Origin: Thermomonas sp.
Lineage (GTDB): Bacteria > Pseudomonadota > Gammaproteobacteria > Xanthomonadales > Xanthomonadaceae
Reading direction: 5' to 3'
Assembly (NCBI RefSeq): GCF_029945965.1
Contig: NZ_JAQSDO010000020.1
Location: 267,007-331,006 of the forward strand
DNA length: 64,000 nt
Shown here: positions 19,436 through 27,924 of the stretch, piece by piece
How positions within the stretch are numbered: the stretch's first letter is position 1
Layout: each line of letters opens with the position of its first letter
Notes under the pieces: model-generated
What the model was told of the DNA's origin: nothing
The model's database searches: none
What the model saw: the letters and a program-made list of their open reading frames with translations, nothing else
Position numbers and translations under genes: made by a program

Positions 19436-20553
19436 GTCAAACCGCGAAATTCTCCACGACCGATCACGAGATGATGGCGCGTGCACTGCGGCTGGCAGAA
19501 CGCGGCGCATTCACCACCCGTCCAAATCCCATGGTCGGCTGCGTGATCGCGCATGGCGAGGAGGTCGTAGGCGAGGGTTGGCACCAGCGCAAGGGTGGCC
19601 CGCATGCGGAAGTTTTCGCACTGGAAACGGCCGGTGACCGCGCGAAGGACGCGACGGCTTATGTGACGCTTGAGCCGTGCGCGCACAGTGGTGACACCGG
19701 TCCGTGCGCAGATGCACTGATCACGGCAGGCGTGGCGCGCGTGGTCTGCGCGATGCGCGATCCGTTCCCGAAAGTGGATGGTGCCGGCATCGACATGTTG
19801 CGTGCGGCCGGCATCGAGGTCGAGGTTGGCCTGATGGATGCACAGGCGCGCGAACTCAACCGTGGCTTCGTGTCGCGGATCGTGCGCGGCAGGCCATGGC
19901 TGCGGGTCAAGCTGGCGACCAGCCTGGACGGGCGCAGCGCGCTCGCGTCCGGCGATTCCAAATGGATCAGCAGCGAAGCCTCGCGGCAGGACGTGCAGCG
20001 CTGGCGTGCGCGCAGCGGCGCATTGCTAACCGGCGCCGGCACTGTGCTGGTGGACGACCCACGGCTGACGGTTCGTTTGGAAACTGGCGATGACTTCGTG
20101 CCGCCGTTGCGGGTGGTGCTGGACCCTGGCTTGGCGACGGTCGCGCGTGGTCGCGTGCGCGAAGGCAATGCACCAACCCTGTACCTGCACGCGCCCGACG
20201 CCAAGCCGCCCCGCCTGCTAAGCACAGGGCACGGGGCCGAGCACGCCGCCGTGCCGGTCCAGCGCGGCCTGTTCGACTTGCACGCGGTGCTGCGCCTGCT
20301 CGCCGAGCGCAGCATCAACGAAGTCCAGCTGGAAGCGGGCGCTACCCTGGCCGGCAGTTTTCTCGCCGCCGGGCTGGTCGATGAACTGCTTCTTTACATC
20401 GCACCAGTACTACTCGGCGAACGCGCGCGTCCGCTGTTCGACGGCCTGCACATCGACGAGATGACCGAGCGCCTGCAACTCAAGCTGGTCGATACACGCC
20501 ATGTCGGCGACGACCTGCGTTTGCTGTTGCGGCCACCTGCGGACGCAAGCTGA
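19432..20553 (+). CDS. ribD: bifunctional riboflavin deaminase/reductase RibD
   Basis: Catalyses the second and third steps of riboflavin synthesis. 373 residues. The N-terminal deaminase domain has the zinc motif HAEVFALE and [15 protein letters not shown]. The C-terminal NADPH reductase has [30 protein letters not shown] and the end block [21 protein letters not shown]. Start overlaps nrdR (ATGA) and stop overlaps ribE by one base. Confidence 0.95.
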   Translation: MSQTAKFSTTDHEMMARALRLAERGAFTTRPNPMVGCVIAHGEEVVGEGWHQRKGGPHAEVFALETAGDRAKDATAYVTLEPCAHSGDTGPCADALITAGVARVVCAMRDPFPKVDGAGIDMLRAAGIEVEVGLMDAQARELNRGFVSRIVRGRPWLRVKLATSLDGRSALASGDSKWISSEASRQDVQRWRARSGALLTGAGTVLVDDPRLTVRLETGDDFVPPLRVVLDPGLATVARGRVREGNAPTLYLHAPDAKPPRLLSTGHGAEHAAVPVQRGLFDLHAVLRLLAERSINEVQLEAGATLAGSFLAAGLVDELLLYIAPVLLGERARPLFDGLHIDEMTERLQLKLVDTRHVGDDLRLLLRPPADAS

Positions 20554-21155
20554 TGTTCACTGGATTGATCGCGGGCGTTGGCCGCCTGGCCGCGCGCGAA
20601 CCGTGCGGCGGTGATGTGCGCTTGACGGTCGATGTCGGCAACCTGCCATTTGACGACGTGGCGTTGGGCGAGAGCATCGCGGTCAATGGCGTGTGCCTGA
20701 CCGTGGTCGAATTCGATGCCGTGTTGTTTGCCGTGGATGCTTCGAACGAGACATTGGCATTGACCACGCTCGGCAGTTTGGCCATCGGCGCACCGCTCAA
20801 TCTTGAGCGCGCGATGCTGCCGACCGATCGCCTCGGCGGCCATCTGGTCAGTGGGCATGTCGATGGCCTCGGCCATGCCGTGCGCCGTTGGGACGATGCG
20901 CGCGCGGTGCGCTGGCGGATCGAAGCGAGCATGGATGTACTGCGCTACATCGCGCACAAGGGCTCGGTCTGTGTGGACGGCGTCAGCCTGACAGTGAATG
21001 CGGTGGATGACACTGGCTTCGAGGTCGCCCTGATCCCGCACACGGTCGAACACACCGCATTCCGCGCATTGCGCGAAGGCGATGCGGTCAACCTCGAAAT
21101 TGATCTGCTGGCGCGTTATGTCGAGCGCCTGCTGGCTACCAAGGATGCGCAATGA
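20553..21155 (+). CDS. ribE: riboflavin synthase alpha chain
   Basis: Converts two 6,7-dimethyl-8-ribityllumazine molecules into riboflavin. The 200-residue protein has the expected internal duplication of two lumazine-binding barrels: [10 protein letters not shown]...SIAVNGVCLTV and HLVSGHVDGLG...SVCVDGVSLTVN. It starts MFTG as the family does. It overlaps ribD and ribBA, consistent with one operon. Confidence 0.95.
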   Translation: MFTGLIAGVGRLAAREPCGGDVRLTVDVGNLPFDDVALGESIAVNGVCLTVVEFDAVLFAVDASNETLALTTLGSLAIGAPLNLERAMLPTDRLGGHLVSGHVDGLGHAVRRWDDARAVRWRIEASMDVLRYIAHKGSVCVDGVSLTVNAVDDTGFEVALIPHTVEHTAFRALREGDAVNLEIDLLARYVERLLATKDAQ

Positions 21156-22258
21156 GTTTTGCTTCAATCCCCGAACTACTGGAAGAACTGCGCGCCGGGC
21201 GCATGGTGGTGATCGTCGATGACGAGGATCGCGAGAACGAGGGCGACCTGATCATGCCGGCCGAACTCGTGCGGCCAGCCGACATCAATTTCATGGTCAC
21301 CCATGCGCGCGGATTGGTCTGCCTGTCGCTGAACCGTGAGCGTTGCGCGCAACTTGGGCTCAATCCAATGGTGCGCGACAACACCTCACAGCACCACACC
21401 AACTTCACCGTCAGCATTGAGGCTGCCGAAGGCGTGACCACCGGCATCAGCGCCTACGACCGTGCGCATACCGTGCGTACTGCGGTGCGGCCGGATGCGA
21501 AACCTCAGGACCTGTCGCAGCCTGGCCACATCTTCCCGCTGATGTCGCAGCCCGGCGGTGTGCTGACCCGTGCCGGGCATACCGAAGCTGCCGCAGATTT
21601 GTCCCTGCTCGCGGGCTTCGAGCCGGCTGGCGTGCTGGTGGAAATCCTGAATGCAGACGGCTCGATGGCGCGGCGCCCGCAACTGGAAGCCTTCGCTGCC
21701 GAGCACGGCCTGAAGATCGGCTCGATCGAGGATCTGATCCGTCACCGCTCGGAAACCGAGCACACGGTCGAATGCATCGACAGTCGCGCGGTCGACACTG
21801 ACCACGGCGGCTTCGTCCTGCATACCTACCACGACCGTCTGAGTCGCGCCCTGCATTACGCGCTGGTGCGCGGCGAGGTCGGTGGGGCAGAACCGGTACT
21901 AGTGCGGGTGCAGGCGCAGAACCCGCTGGCAGACGCGCTGCACTGGCGGCGCAGCGATTTCGGTCCACTGGTCGGCGACGTGCTGGCATTGATCGATGCG
22001 CAAGACCGCGGCGTGCTGGTCCTGCTGGGCGAACCTGAAGACACCGAGGCGACCCTGGCCCGGATCCGTGAACAACCCGAACCGGCTGCCGGCAAGACTG
22101 GCGCGCTGGCGCAATGGCGGCGGACGGGCGTGGGCTCGCAGATCCTGGCCGACCTAGGGCTGTCGAAACTGCGTGTGCTCGGCAGCGCGCGCCGGCAGGT
22201 CGGAGTGGCCGGGTTCGGGCTTGAGATCGTGGAGTACGTGGCGCTGCCACCGCGCTAA
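21152..22258 (+). CDS. ribBA: DHBP synthase with degenerate GTP cyclohydrolase II domain (RibBX type)
   Basis: The N-terminal half (about 1-200) is a full 3,4-dihydroxy-2-butanone 4-phosphate synthase: [43 protein letters not shown], and [15 protein letters not shown]. It makes the four-carbon unit from ribulose 5-phosphate. The C-terminal half (about 205-368) has the length of GTP cyclohydrolase II. However, the zinc site of that enzyme (SECLTGD...RCDCG) is replaced by [20 protein letters not shown], with no cysteines. It therefore matches the RibBX variant without cyclohydrolase activity, and a separate ribA should exist elsewhere. ATGA overlap with ribE. Confidence 0.9.
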   Translation: MSFASIPELLEELRAGRMVVIVDDEDRENEGDLIMPAELVRPADINFMVTHARGLVCLSLNRERCAQLGLNPMVRDNTSQHHTNFTVSIEAAEGVTTGISAYDRAHTVRTAVRPDAKPQDLSQPGHIFPLMSQPGGVLTRAGHTEAAADLSLLAGFEPAGVLVEILNADGSMARRPQLEAFAAEHGLKIGSIEDLIRHRSETEHTVECIDSRAVDTDHGGFVLHTYHDRLSRALHYALVRGEVGGAEPVLVRVQAQNPLADALHWRRSDFGPLVGDVLALIDAQDRGVLVLLGEPEDTEATLARIREQPEPAAGKTGALAQWRRTGVGSQILADLGLSKLRVLGSARRQVGVAGFGLEIVEYVALPPR

Positions 22259-22302
22259 ACTGCACGACCCCGCTACGACCGGATGTCTCCGGACTAACCT
22301 CG

Positions 22303-22788
22303 ATGCCGCATCTAGAAGGCGAGCTGCGTGCCCCGCAAGGCGCACGCTTCGCGATCATCGCCAGCCGCTGGAACCCGCGCATCACCGATACGCTGGTGGC
22401 CGCCGCGCGCCAGACCTTCGCTGCCAATGGCGTGGACGAAGCCGCACTCGACGTGATCCGCGTGCCGGGTGCATGGGAATTGCCGATGGCCGCACGGACT
22501 TTGGCCATGGCCGGCCGGCATGCGGCGCTGGTGGCGCTGGGTTGCGTGGTGCGTGGCGACACCCGCCATTACGAACATGTCGCCGATGGCGCCGCCGAAG
22601 GCCTGATGCGGGTTGCGCTGGATACTGGCGTGCCGGTGATCAATGGCGTGCTGGCGGTGGAGCGCTTCGAGGATGCCGCGGCGCGCGCTGGCGGCAGTCA
22701 TGGCAACAAGGGCGAGGAAGCCGCGCTGGTGGCGATCGAGATGGCCGACCTGGCGCAAAAACTGCAGACACAAGGAAATCCGCGATGA
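22303..22788 (+). CDS. ribH: 6,7-dimethyl-8-ribityllumazine synthase
   Basis: Penultimate step of riboflavin synthesis, condensing the RibB and RibD products. 161 residues with family blocks [50 protein letters not shown] and [10 protein letters not shown]. It is 44 bases after ribBA and directly before nusB. No FMN riboswitch was recognised upstream of it or elsewhere in the rib run. Confidence 0.94.
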   Translation: MPHLEGELRAPQGARFAIIASRWNPRITDTLVAAARQTFAANGVDEAALDVIRVPGAWELPMAARTLAMAGRHAALVALGCVVRGDTRHYEHVADGAAEGLMRVALDTGVPVINGVLAVERFEDAAARAGGSHGNKGEEAALVAIEMADLAQKLQTQGNPR

Positions 22789-22803
22789 ATCGACATAGGC
22801 ACG

Positions 22804-23301
22804 ATGGCATCGATGGCCAAGACACGGGATCGAGTCATGCATAAAAAACATCGGAGTGATGGGGTTGATCCCGTCGCACGTTCGCGTTCACGGCGACGCG
22901 CGTTGCAGGCGATCTACGCCTGGCAACTGAACCACCCGAACGAGCAGGCCCTGATCGCGGAGTTCGCGCATGAGCAGGCGCATGAAGTTGCCGACCTCGA
23001 ATACTTCGAGGACCTGGTGCGCGGCGTACTGCGCCATGTCGCCGAACTCGATGCCGCGCTTGCTGGCCACCTGGACAGGACGGTCGAAGAGGTCGACATG
23101 ATCGAACGCGCCGCGCTGCGCATCGCCGCCTATGAACTCATCCACCGGCCCGACGTGCCGTACCGGGTGGTGATCAACGAGGCGATCGATTCGACCAAGC
23201 GTTTCGGTTCCGAGCACGGCCATACCTATGTCAACGGCGTGCTCGACAAGGCCGCGCTCGCGCTGCGCGGTAGCGAAGCGCAGGCACCGCGCACGCGCTG
23301 A
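22804..23301 (+). CDS. nusB: transcription antitermination protein NusB
   Basis: RNA-binding factor that works with NusE in rRNA antitermination. The NusB core begins ARSRSRRRALQAIYAWQLN and ends NEAIDSTKRFGSEHGHTYVNGVLDKAA. Three in-frame ATGs (22804, 22813, 22837) are possible, giving 165, 162 or 154 residues; the last is closest to the usual NusB length. The neighbours ribH and thiL match the common gammaproteobacterial order. Confidence 0.93.
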   Translation: MASMAKTRDRVMHKKHRSDGVDPVARSRSRRRALQAIYAWQLNHPNEQALIAEFAHEQAHEVADLEYFEDLVRGVLRHVAELDAALAGHLDRTVEEVDMIERAALRIAAYELIHRPDVPYRVVINEAIDSTKRFGSEHGHTYVNGVLDKAALALRGSEAQAPRTR

Positions 23302-23313
23302 GCGCGCATCTCT

Positions 23314-24303
23314 GTGAGCACCAGGGAATTCGAACTGATCGCCCGCATCCGTGCACGCGTTGCGCTGCGCGACGATGTGGTGCTGGGCATCGGCGACGAT
23401 GCTGCCCTGTTGCAGGTGCCCGCCGGCCAGCAGCTTGTGGTCGCGATGGACACGCTCAATGCTGGCGTGCACTTTCCGGAGGACACCGCGCCGGCCGATA
23501 TCGGCTGGAAGGCGCTGGCGGTGAACCTATCCGATTTGGCCGCGATGGGTGCGCAGCCAGCATGGTGCACCTTGTCGCTGTCGATGCCGGAGGCTGATAC
23601 CGCGTTCGTCGACGGGTTCCTGGATGGCTTCCTTGCGCTTGCCAGCCAGCACGATGTCGCATTGGTCGGTGGCGACACCACGCGCGGTCCATTGTCCATC
23701 TGCGTGACCGTGCATGGCTTCGTTGAAGCGGGCACTGCATTGCGCCGCGATGCAGCACGCATCGGCGATGACATCTGGGTCAGCGGTACATTGGGTGATG
23801 CGGCGGGTGGATTGCAGCAGTGGAGAGAAAGAACCGTAAAAGGGGGTCAGAGTGGCCTTTCGCTTGCTAACGGCCACTCTGACCCCCTTTTACGTGCACG
23901 GTTGGATCGACCAACCCCTCGGATCGTACTGGGCCGGGCCCTTCAAAGCATCGCCCATGCCTGCATCGACGTGTCCGATGGCCAGCTCGCCGACCTCGGT
24001 CATCTGTGCAAAGCCAGCGGCGTTGGTGCACAGGTCAATATCGATGCATTGCCTGCTTCCGAAGCGCTTTGCGCGGCCTTCGATCAACAGGTGCGCCAGC
24101 GCCTGCAGGCGACCGGCGGCGACGACTACGAACTGTGTTTCACCGTGGCGCCGGATGCGCGCGCTGCGGTTGATGCGGTTGCGCGCGAGATGGAATTGGA
24201 ACTCACCCGGATCGGCGTGATCATCGCCACGCCGGGCGTGGCAACGCGGACGGCTGAAGGCGCGTGGTCAGCGCCCGCGGCCGGGTGGGTCCATTTCGGT
24301 TGA
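23314..24303 (+). CDS. thiL: thiamine-monophosphate kinase with in-frame hairpin insertion
   Basis: Phosphorylates thiamine monophosphate to the diphosphate cofactor. 329 residues from GTG 23314. Conserved AIRS-family blocks include VVLGIGDDAALL, ALAVNLSDLAAMGAQP, LVGGDTTRGPLSI, ACIDVSDGQLADLGH and TGGDDYELCFTV, so the enzyme looks intact. Between GDAAGGLQQW and RLDRPTPRIVLG, residues about 174-194 are encoded by a perfect 22-bp stem palindrome. It keeps the frame and adds net length to a linker that varies in the family. The 3' end overlaps the opposite-strand SGNH hydrolase gene by 36 bases. Confidence 0.94.
   Translation: MSTREFELIARIRARVALRDDVVLGIGDDAALLQVPAGQQLVVAMDTLNAGVHFPEDTAPADIGWKALAVNLSDLAAMGAQPAWCTLSLSMPEADTAFVDGFLDGFLALASQHDVALVGGDTTRGPLSICVTVHGFVEAGTALRRDAARIGDDIWVSGTLGDAAGGLQQWRERTVKGGQSGLSLANGHSDPLLRARLDRPTPRIVLGRALQSIAHACIDVSDGQLADLGHLCKASGVGAQVNIDALPASEALCAAFDQQVRQRLQATGGDDYELCFTVAPDARAAVDAVAREMELELTRIGVIIATPGVATRTAEGAWSAPAAGWVHFG
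23835..23894. repeat. GGGGTCAGAGTG palindrome inside thiL
   Basis: Arms 23836-23857 and 23872-23893 are exact reverse complements (22 of 22), extended by one more C-G pair to 23835/23894, around a 14-base loop. Each arm contains AGGGGGTCAGAGTGGCC. The whole is 60 bases, or 20 codons, and is open in the thiL frame. The core GGGGTCAGAGTG occurs three more times at 53432-53553 in a gene-free spacer, so this is a dispersed element rather than thiL sequence. Confidence 0.95.
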
Positions 24304-25122
24304 GCCAGGGGCCGGCAAGGCCTGGATGAGTGGTTCAACCAGGCTGGCCGGGATCACCGTGGCCTTGCCGTCGCCGGCAAGGCCAGGTTGCGATTCCATT
24401 GCAGTGTCTGCCGAGACTGCAGCGTTCTGCGGCAGAAAGGGTGCAGTGATGAGCAGGTCCTTGGCGACAGGTGCGGTGTCGGTGATCTCGCGGTAGAGGG
24501 CCAGTGCAATGATCAAGGAGCCACGCGTGCTTGGATGGATGCCATCCGGCAACAGATTCGCCTTTGGATCGGCCTTGCGCAATGCGTCCAACACGCCTGC
24601 CGCGTTGAACACCTTCGCCGACGTCTTTACCGCAATCATGCGCGCGCTGCGGTTCAAGCTCCCTTGCCAGCGATCATCAGGTGCCCAGGTGGTAAACACC
24701 AATGTCCTGGCGCCGCTTGCCTTGGCCAGTGCCGCAAGTTCCGTGTAGGCATGCACGCTTGCCGCGCACGGCGCCTTGCGTGCATCTGGCGTTGCCATGC
24801 ATGCCGCGAGCTTGCCGCCTATCTCCTGCAGCACCACGACATCGAACTTGCGCGTGCGCAAGGCCTCCGCGGCATGGCCATCGTGCAAGCGTTCGGACAG
24901 CATGCCGTTTGGCGCGGCATAGGTTTCGGTGGTGATCGTGGTGCCTTGCGAGGCGCCGACTGCACGCAGCAAGGCAGGCAGGTTGTTGGTGTAGGTCAGG
25001 CTGTTTCCCACCATCAGCACGTGATATTCGCGGGGCGATGGGGCTTGCTGTGCATTGGATCGCAGTGGAGTGGCGAACAGCACCGCGCAGGACAGGAGCA
25101 GAACGAAGCGCGGCAGGGACAT
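24268..25122 (-). CDS. secreted SGNH-family hydrolase
   Basis: 284 residues from ATG 25122. The N-terminal signal peptide (FVLLLSCAVLFATPLRSNAQQ) indicates export. The SGNH hydrolase blocks are present: HVLMVGNSLTYTNNLP with the nucleophile Ser, VVLQEIGGK as a possible block III region, and DGIHPSTRGSLI with the catalytic Asp and His. Likely an esterase or acyl hydrolase, substrate unknown. The last 36 bases overlap the end of thiL on the other strand. ORF extension to 25212 would add residues before a normal signal peptide and is rejected. Confidence 0.8.
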   Translation of the reverse strand: MSLPRFVLLLSCAVLFATPLRSNAQQAPSPREYHVLMVGNSLTYTNNLPALLRAVGASQGTTITTETYAAPNGMLSERLHDGHAAEALRTRKFDVVVLQEIGGKLAACMATPDARKAPCAASVHAYTELAALAKASGARTLVFTTWAPDDRWQGSLNRSARMIAVKTSAKVFNAAGVLDALRKADPKANLLPDGIHPSTRGSLIIALALYREITDTAPVAKDLLITAPFLPQNAAVSADTAMESQPGLAGDGKATVIPASLVEPLIQALPAPGSTEMDPPGRGR

Positions 25123-25233
25123 GACGACAACCGATGGGTGGGTATATGGACATAGCAGACTAAGGAGTCGCAGCGTCAGATGCGAGTGCCATTGGTTGGG
25201 CATCGATGCCAATTGGATGCGTGATTCCGCCGG

Positions 25234-25611
25234 TCAGGCCTCATCTGCACGGAACGCATCACGCAACCATTGCAGGCACGGGGCTGCCGGATCACCGGAG
25301 GCATCGACCACGTCAAACCGGCAGGCGGCCTGCGCATGCTTGGGGTTACGCATCAGGAATACCTGCGCTGCATGCACCAGTTTGCGGCGCTTGCGCGCAT
25401 CCACCGATGCGATGCCGCCACCGAACGCGGCGCTGGCGCGATAGCGCACTTCGACGAAGACCACTACATCGGCATCGAGCATCACCAGGTCGAGTTCTCC
25501 GCCTCGCGAATGCGCGTTGCGTGCGAGCAGTTGCAGACCATGCGCCTGCAGGTGGGAGAGGGCGACAGCCTCGACTGCGTCGCCGCGGGCGCGGCCCGCA
25601 GTTATAGGCAC
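25234..25611 (-). CDS. yraN: YraN/UPF0102 family protein
   Basis: 125-residue protein of the endonuclease-like YraN family, function unproven. The conserved blocks are visible: [37 protein letters not shown] (the Gly-Glu-Leu-Asp-Leu motif of the nuclease-like core) and [11 protein letters not shown]. The start is a GTG at 25611. It follows lpoA by 12 bases in the lpoA-yraN order seen in E. coli, next to rsmI. Confidence 0.92.
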   Translation of the reverse strand: MPITAGRARGDAVEAVALSHLQAHGLQLLARNAHSRGGELDLVMLDADVVVFVEVRYRASAAFGGGIASVDARKRRKLVHAAQVFLMRNPKHAQAACRFDVVDASGDPAAPCLQWLRDAFRADEA

Positions 25612-25623
25612 GCTGTCATCGGC

Positions 25624-26979
25624 TCAGTGGGCGTCGTCAGCGACCGGTACGGCGACGCCGCCGGTGAAGCGTGACCAGCTTGGCCGGCGCAGCACGTTGC
25701 CGAAACCGTCCAGGCTCAGGCGGCCGGTCGCGCCGGCGATGTCGCTGTTCGGCGACAGCGCCAGGCGTTCCAGGTAGGCGGTCAGCAGCCAGGCGTCATA
25801 GCCGAATGCGAACAACCGGGCGGCCGGCCCCCTGGCGCTGTTGGTGCGGGCTGCCGCGCTGGCCTGGGACGGGATGCCGGGCACGTCGCGCACACCCCAG
25901 GTCTCGGTGGGATAAACGATGCCGTCCAGCAGCAGGTCTTCGCTGGCCTTGCCGGTGCCGGACACGATCTGCGAGGTCGCCACGCGTGGTTTCCCGGCTA
26001 GCCCGGCCGCAGCCAGTCGAGGCGCGAGTTCGTGTGCCTGGCTGCCCTTGAGGGCGAGGAATACCGCATCGATGTTGCTGTCTGCAGGCAGCACGAGGGT
26101 GGCGCCGGGACGGTAGTCGAGGCGTGCGGCGACTTGCCCGCCACGCTGCAGCAGGTGTTCGGCCAGCGCTCCGGAGGCGCGACGTTGGGCATCGTCATTG
26201 CCACTGATGATCAGGACCCGGCGTGCGCCGCTGTCGAGGATGTATTCGGCGGCAGTGATGCCTTCGTCCTCCGGCGACAGCGAAAAACTGGCGCTGCCCG
26301 GGGGCGGCATCCGACTGCCGCGGTTCAAGGCCAGCAGCGGAACGGGTGGCGCGGCGTTGGCGAACACCGCGTCGACTTCCTCGCGGCTGAGCGGGCCGAC
26401 CACGAAATCGTTGCCTTCGGCCACTGCGCGCGCATACGCCAAGCTGGCACCTGCCGTGGTGTCGTAAAAGCGCAGTTCCGGGCGATGCCGGCGTTCGCCG
26501 TAATAGCCGGTCAGGAAACCGTCGCGCACGGGTTCGGCCGCCGCCGCCAGGTTGCCGCTCAGCGGCAGCAGCAACGCGACCTTGACCGGTGGGCGATAGC
26601 CATCGCGGTCCGCGGGTGGGCGATTGGCGGCATCGAATTGCCAGTCGCCGCGATCAAACGCGCGCGGCAACGGCAGGCCGCGATTGAGCAGGGCGCGGCC
26701 TGCAAAGTTGTAGAGCGGGTCGCCGGTGGGCAGATCGCTGGCGCCACGGCTCAGGCTGGCATCGTCCAGTTGTGCAAGCAGGGTCTCGATCCGCGCGGCA
26801 TTGGCGGCGCGCGCCGCTGCCGGCAGGCTGGCCTGCTGGCTGGCAAGCGTGCGCGCCTCGGCGAAGACAGGGTTGTGCGCGACTACGGGCGCGATGTGTT
26901 GAACCTCGACACTGGCACAGCCGGCGACCGCGGCCATGATGGCCAGCAGCAGGGCGATTGCAAGGTGTTTCAAAGCCAC
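25624..26979 (-). CDS. lpoA: penicillin-binding protein activator LpoA-like lipoprotein
   Basis: Outer-membrane lipoprotein that activates PBP1A in E. coli. From GTG 26979 the protein has 451 residues, with a lipoprotein signal LLLAIMAAVAGC (lipidated Cys about residue 20). A TPR-like N-terminal region comes next, then a periplasmic-binding-type domain (KVALLLPLSGNLAAAAEPVRDGFLTGYYG, FVVGPLSREEVDAV). An in-frame ATG at 27078 would overlap the start of rsmI and lengthen the signal peptide, so GTG is preferred. Divergent from rsmI and followed by yraN, the conserved arrangement. Confidence 0.88.
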   Translation of the reverse strand: MALKHLAIALLLAIMAAVAGCASVEVQHIAPVVAHNPVFAEARTLASQQASLPAAARAANAARIETLLAQLDDASLSRGASDLPTGDPLYNFAGRALLNRGLPLPRAFDRGDWQFDAANRPPADRDGYRPPVKVALLLPLSGNLAAAAEPVRDGFLTGYYGERRHRPELRFYDTTAGASLAYARAVAEGNDFVVGPLSREEVDAVFANAAPPVPLLALNRGSRMPPPGSASFSLSPEDEGITAAEYILDSGARRVLIISGNDDAQRRASGALAEHLLQRGGQVAARLDYRPGATLVLPADSNIDAVFLALKGSQAHELAPRLAAAGLAGKPRVATSQIVSGTGKASEDLLLDGIVYPTETWGVRDVPGIPSQASAAARTNSARGPAARLFAFGYDAWLLTAYLERLALSPNSDIAGATGRLSLDGFGNVLRRPSWSRFTGGVAVPVADDAH

Positions 26980-27041
26980 GGCAGCGGTGCTCGTTCGGGA
27001 ACCCGCTAGGATTCTACCCGTGACGTCAGTGAAGGAATGCA

Positions 27042-27899
27042 ATGCAGCATCCGGGAATAACAGGTTCTGGAAAGCCAACCGCTGGAAAACTCCATGTCGT
27101 TGCCACCCCGATAGGCAACCTCGGCGACCTCAGCCCACGGGCGCTGGAGACATTGAAAACGGTGGCTGCGATCTGCGCCGAGGACACCCGACATACGCGC
27201 CAGCTGCTGTCGCACTTCGGCGTCGAGCGCCCGCTGATTGCCCTGCATGAGCACAACGAAGGCGAGGCGGCTGCAGCCCTGGTCACGCGCATGCTGGCGG
27301 GTGATTCGTTGGCGTTGGTGTCCGATGCCGGCACGCCACTGGTTAGCGATCCCGGTTTCCGGCTGGTGCGCGCCGCGCGCGCGGCCGGGATCAAAGTCAG
27401 CCCGGTACCGGGCGCCAGCGCATTGATTGCTGCGCTCAGCGTGGCAGGCCTGCCGAGCGACCGATTCGTGTTCGAGGGTTTCCTGCCTGCCAAGGCCAGT
27501 GCGCGGCGCGAGCATCTGATACGCCTTGCCAGCGAGCCGCGCACATTGATCTTTTACGAATCCGCGCATCGCATCGAAGATTCTCTGGACGATGCAATCA
27601 CTGCATTTGGCGCGGAGCGGCATGCGGTGATCGGCCGTGAGTTGACCAAGCTGTTCGAGACCGTGCTGGATGGCTCGCTGGCCGAGCTTGCCGAACGCGT
27701 GCGCGCGGATCCTAACCAGCGCAAGGGCGAGTTCGTGCTGCTCGTGCAGGGCGCAGGCGAGGATGCCGATGCCAAGGTGGCCGAAGGCCAGCGCATGTAC
27801 GCCAAGCTGGTCGCACACCTGCCGCCCTCGACCGCCGCGAAATTGGCGGCCGAACTGAGCGGGGCGCCACGCAAGGCGCTTTACGGCGGGCAAGGCTAA
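27042..27899 (+). CDS. rsmI: 16S rRNA 2'-O-ribose C1402 methyltransferase RsmI
   Basis: SAM-dependent enzyme that methylates the ribose of C1402 in 16S rRNA, the partner modification to that of RsmH (30391). 285 residues with the tetrapyrrole-methylase fold: LHVVATPIGNLGDLSPRAL, AEDTRHTRQLL, LVSDAGTPLVSDPGFRLV, and PGASALIAALSVAGLP. Preceded by GAAGGA. The stop is 25 bases before the end of the convergent integrase gene, so any insertion there landed immediately outside the gene. Confidence 0.95.
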   Translation: MQHPGITGSGKPTAGKLHVVATPIGNLGDLSPRALETLKTVAAICAEDTRHTRQLLSHFGVERPLIALHEHNEGEAAAALVTRMLAGDSLALVSDAGTPLVSDPGFRLVRAARAAGIKVSPVPGASALIAALSVAGLPSDRFVFEGFLPAKASARREHLIRLASEPRTLIFYESAHRIEDSLDDAITAFGAERHAVIGRELTKLFETVLDGSLAELAERVRADPNQRKGEFVLLVQGAGEDADAKVAEGQRMYAKLVAHLPPSTAAKLAAELSGAPRKALYGGQG

Positions 27900-27924
27900 C
27901 CTTGGTCAGCTAGAGCAAGAGCAG

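Noticed and set aside
22259-22302. FMN riboswitch before ribH or the rib genes
   Set aside because: No conserved RFN stem blocks are visible here or before nrdR and ribD, and the gaps are too short.
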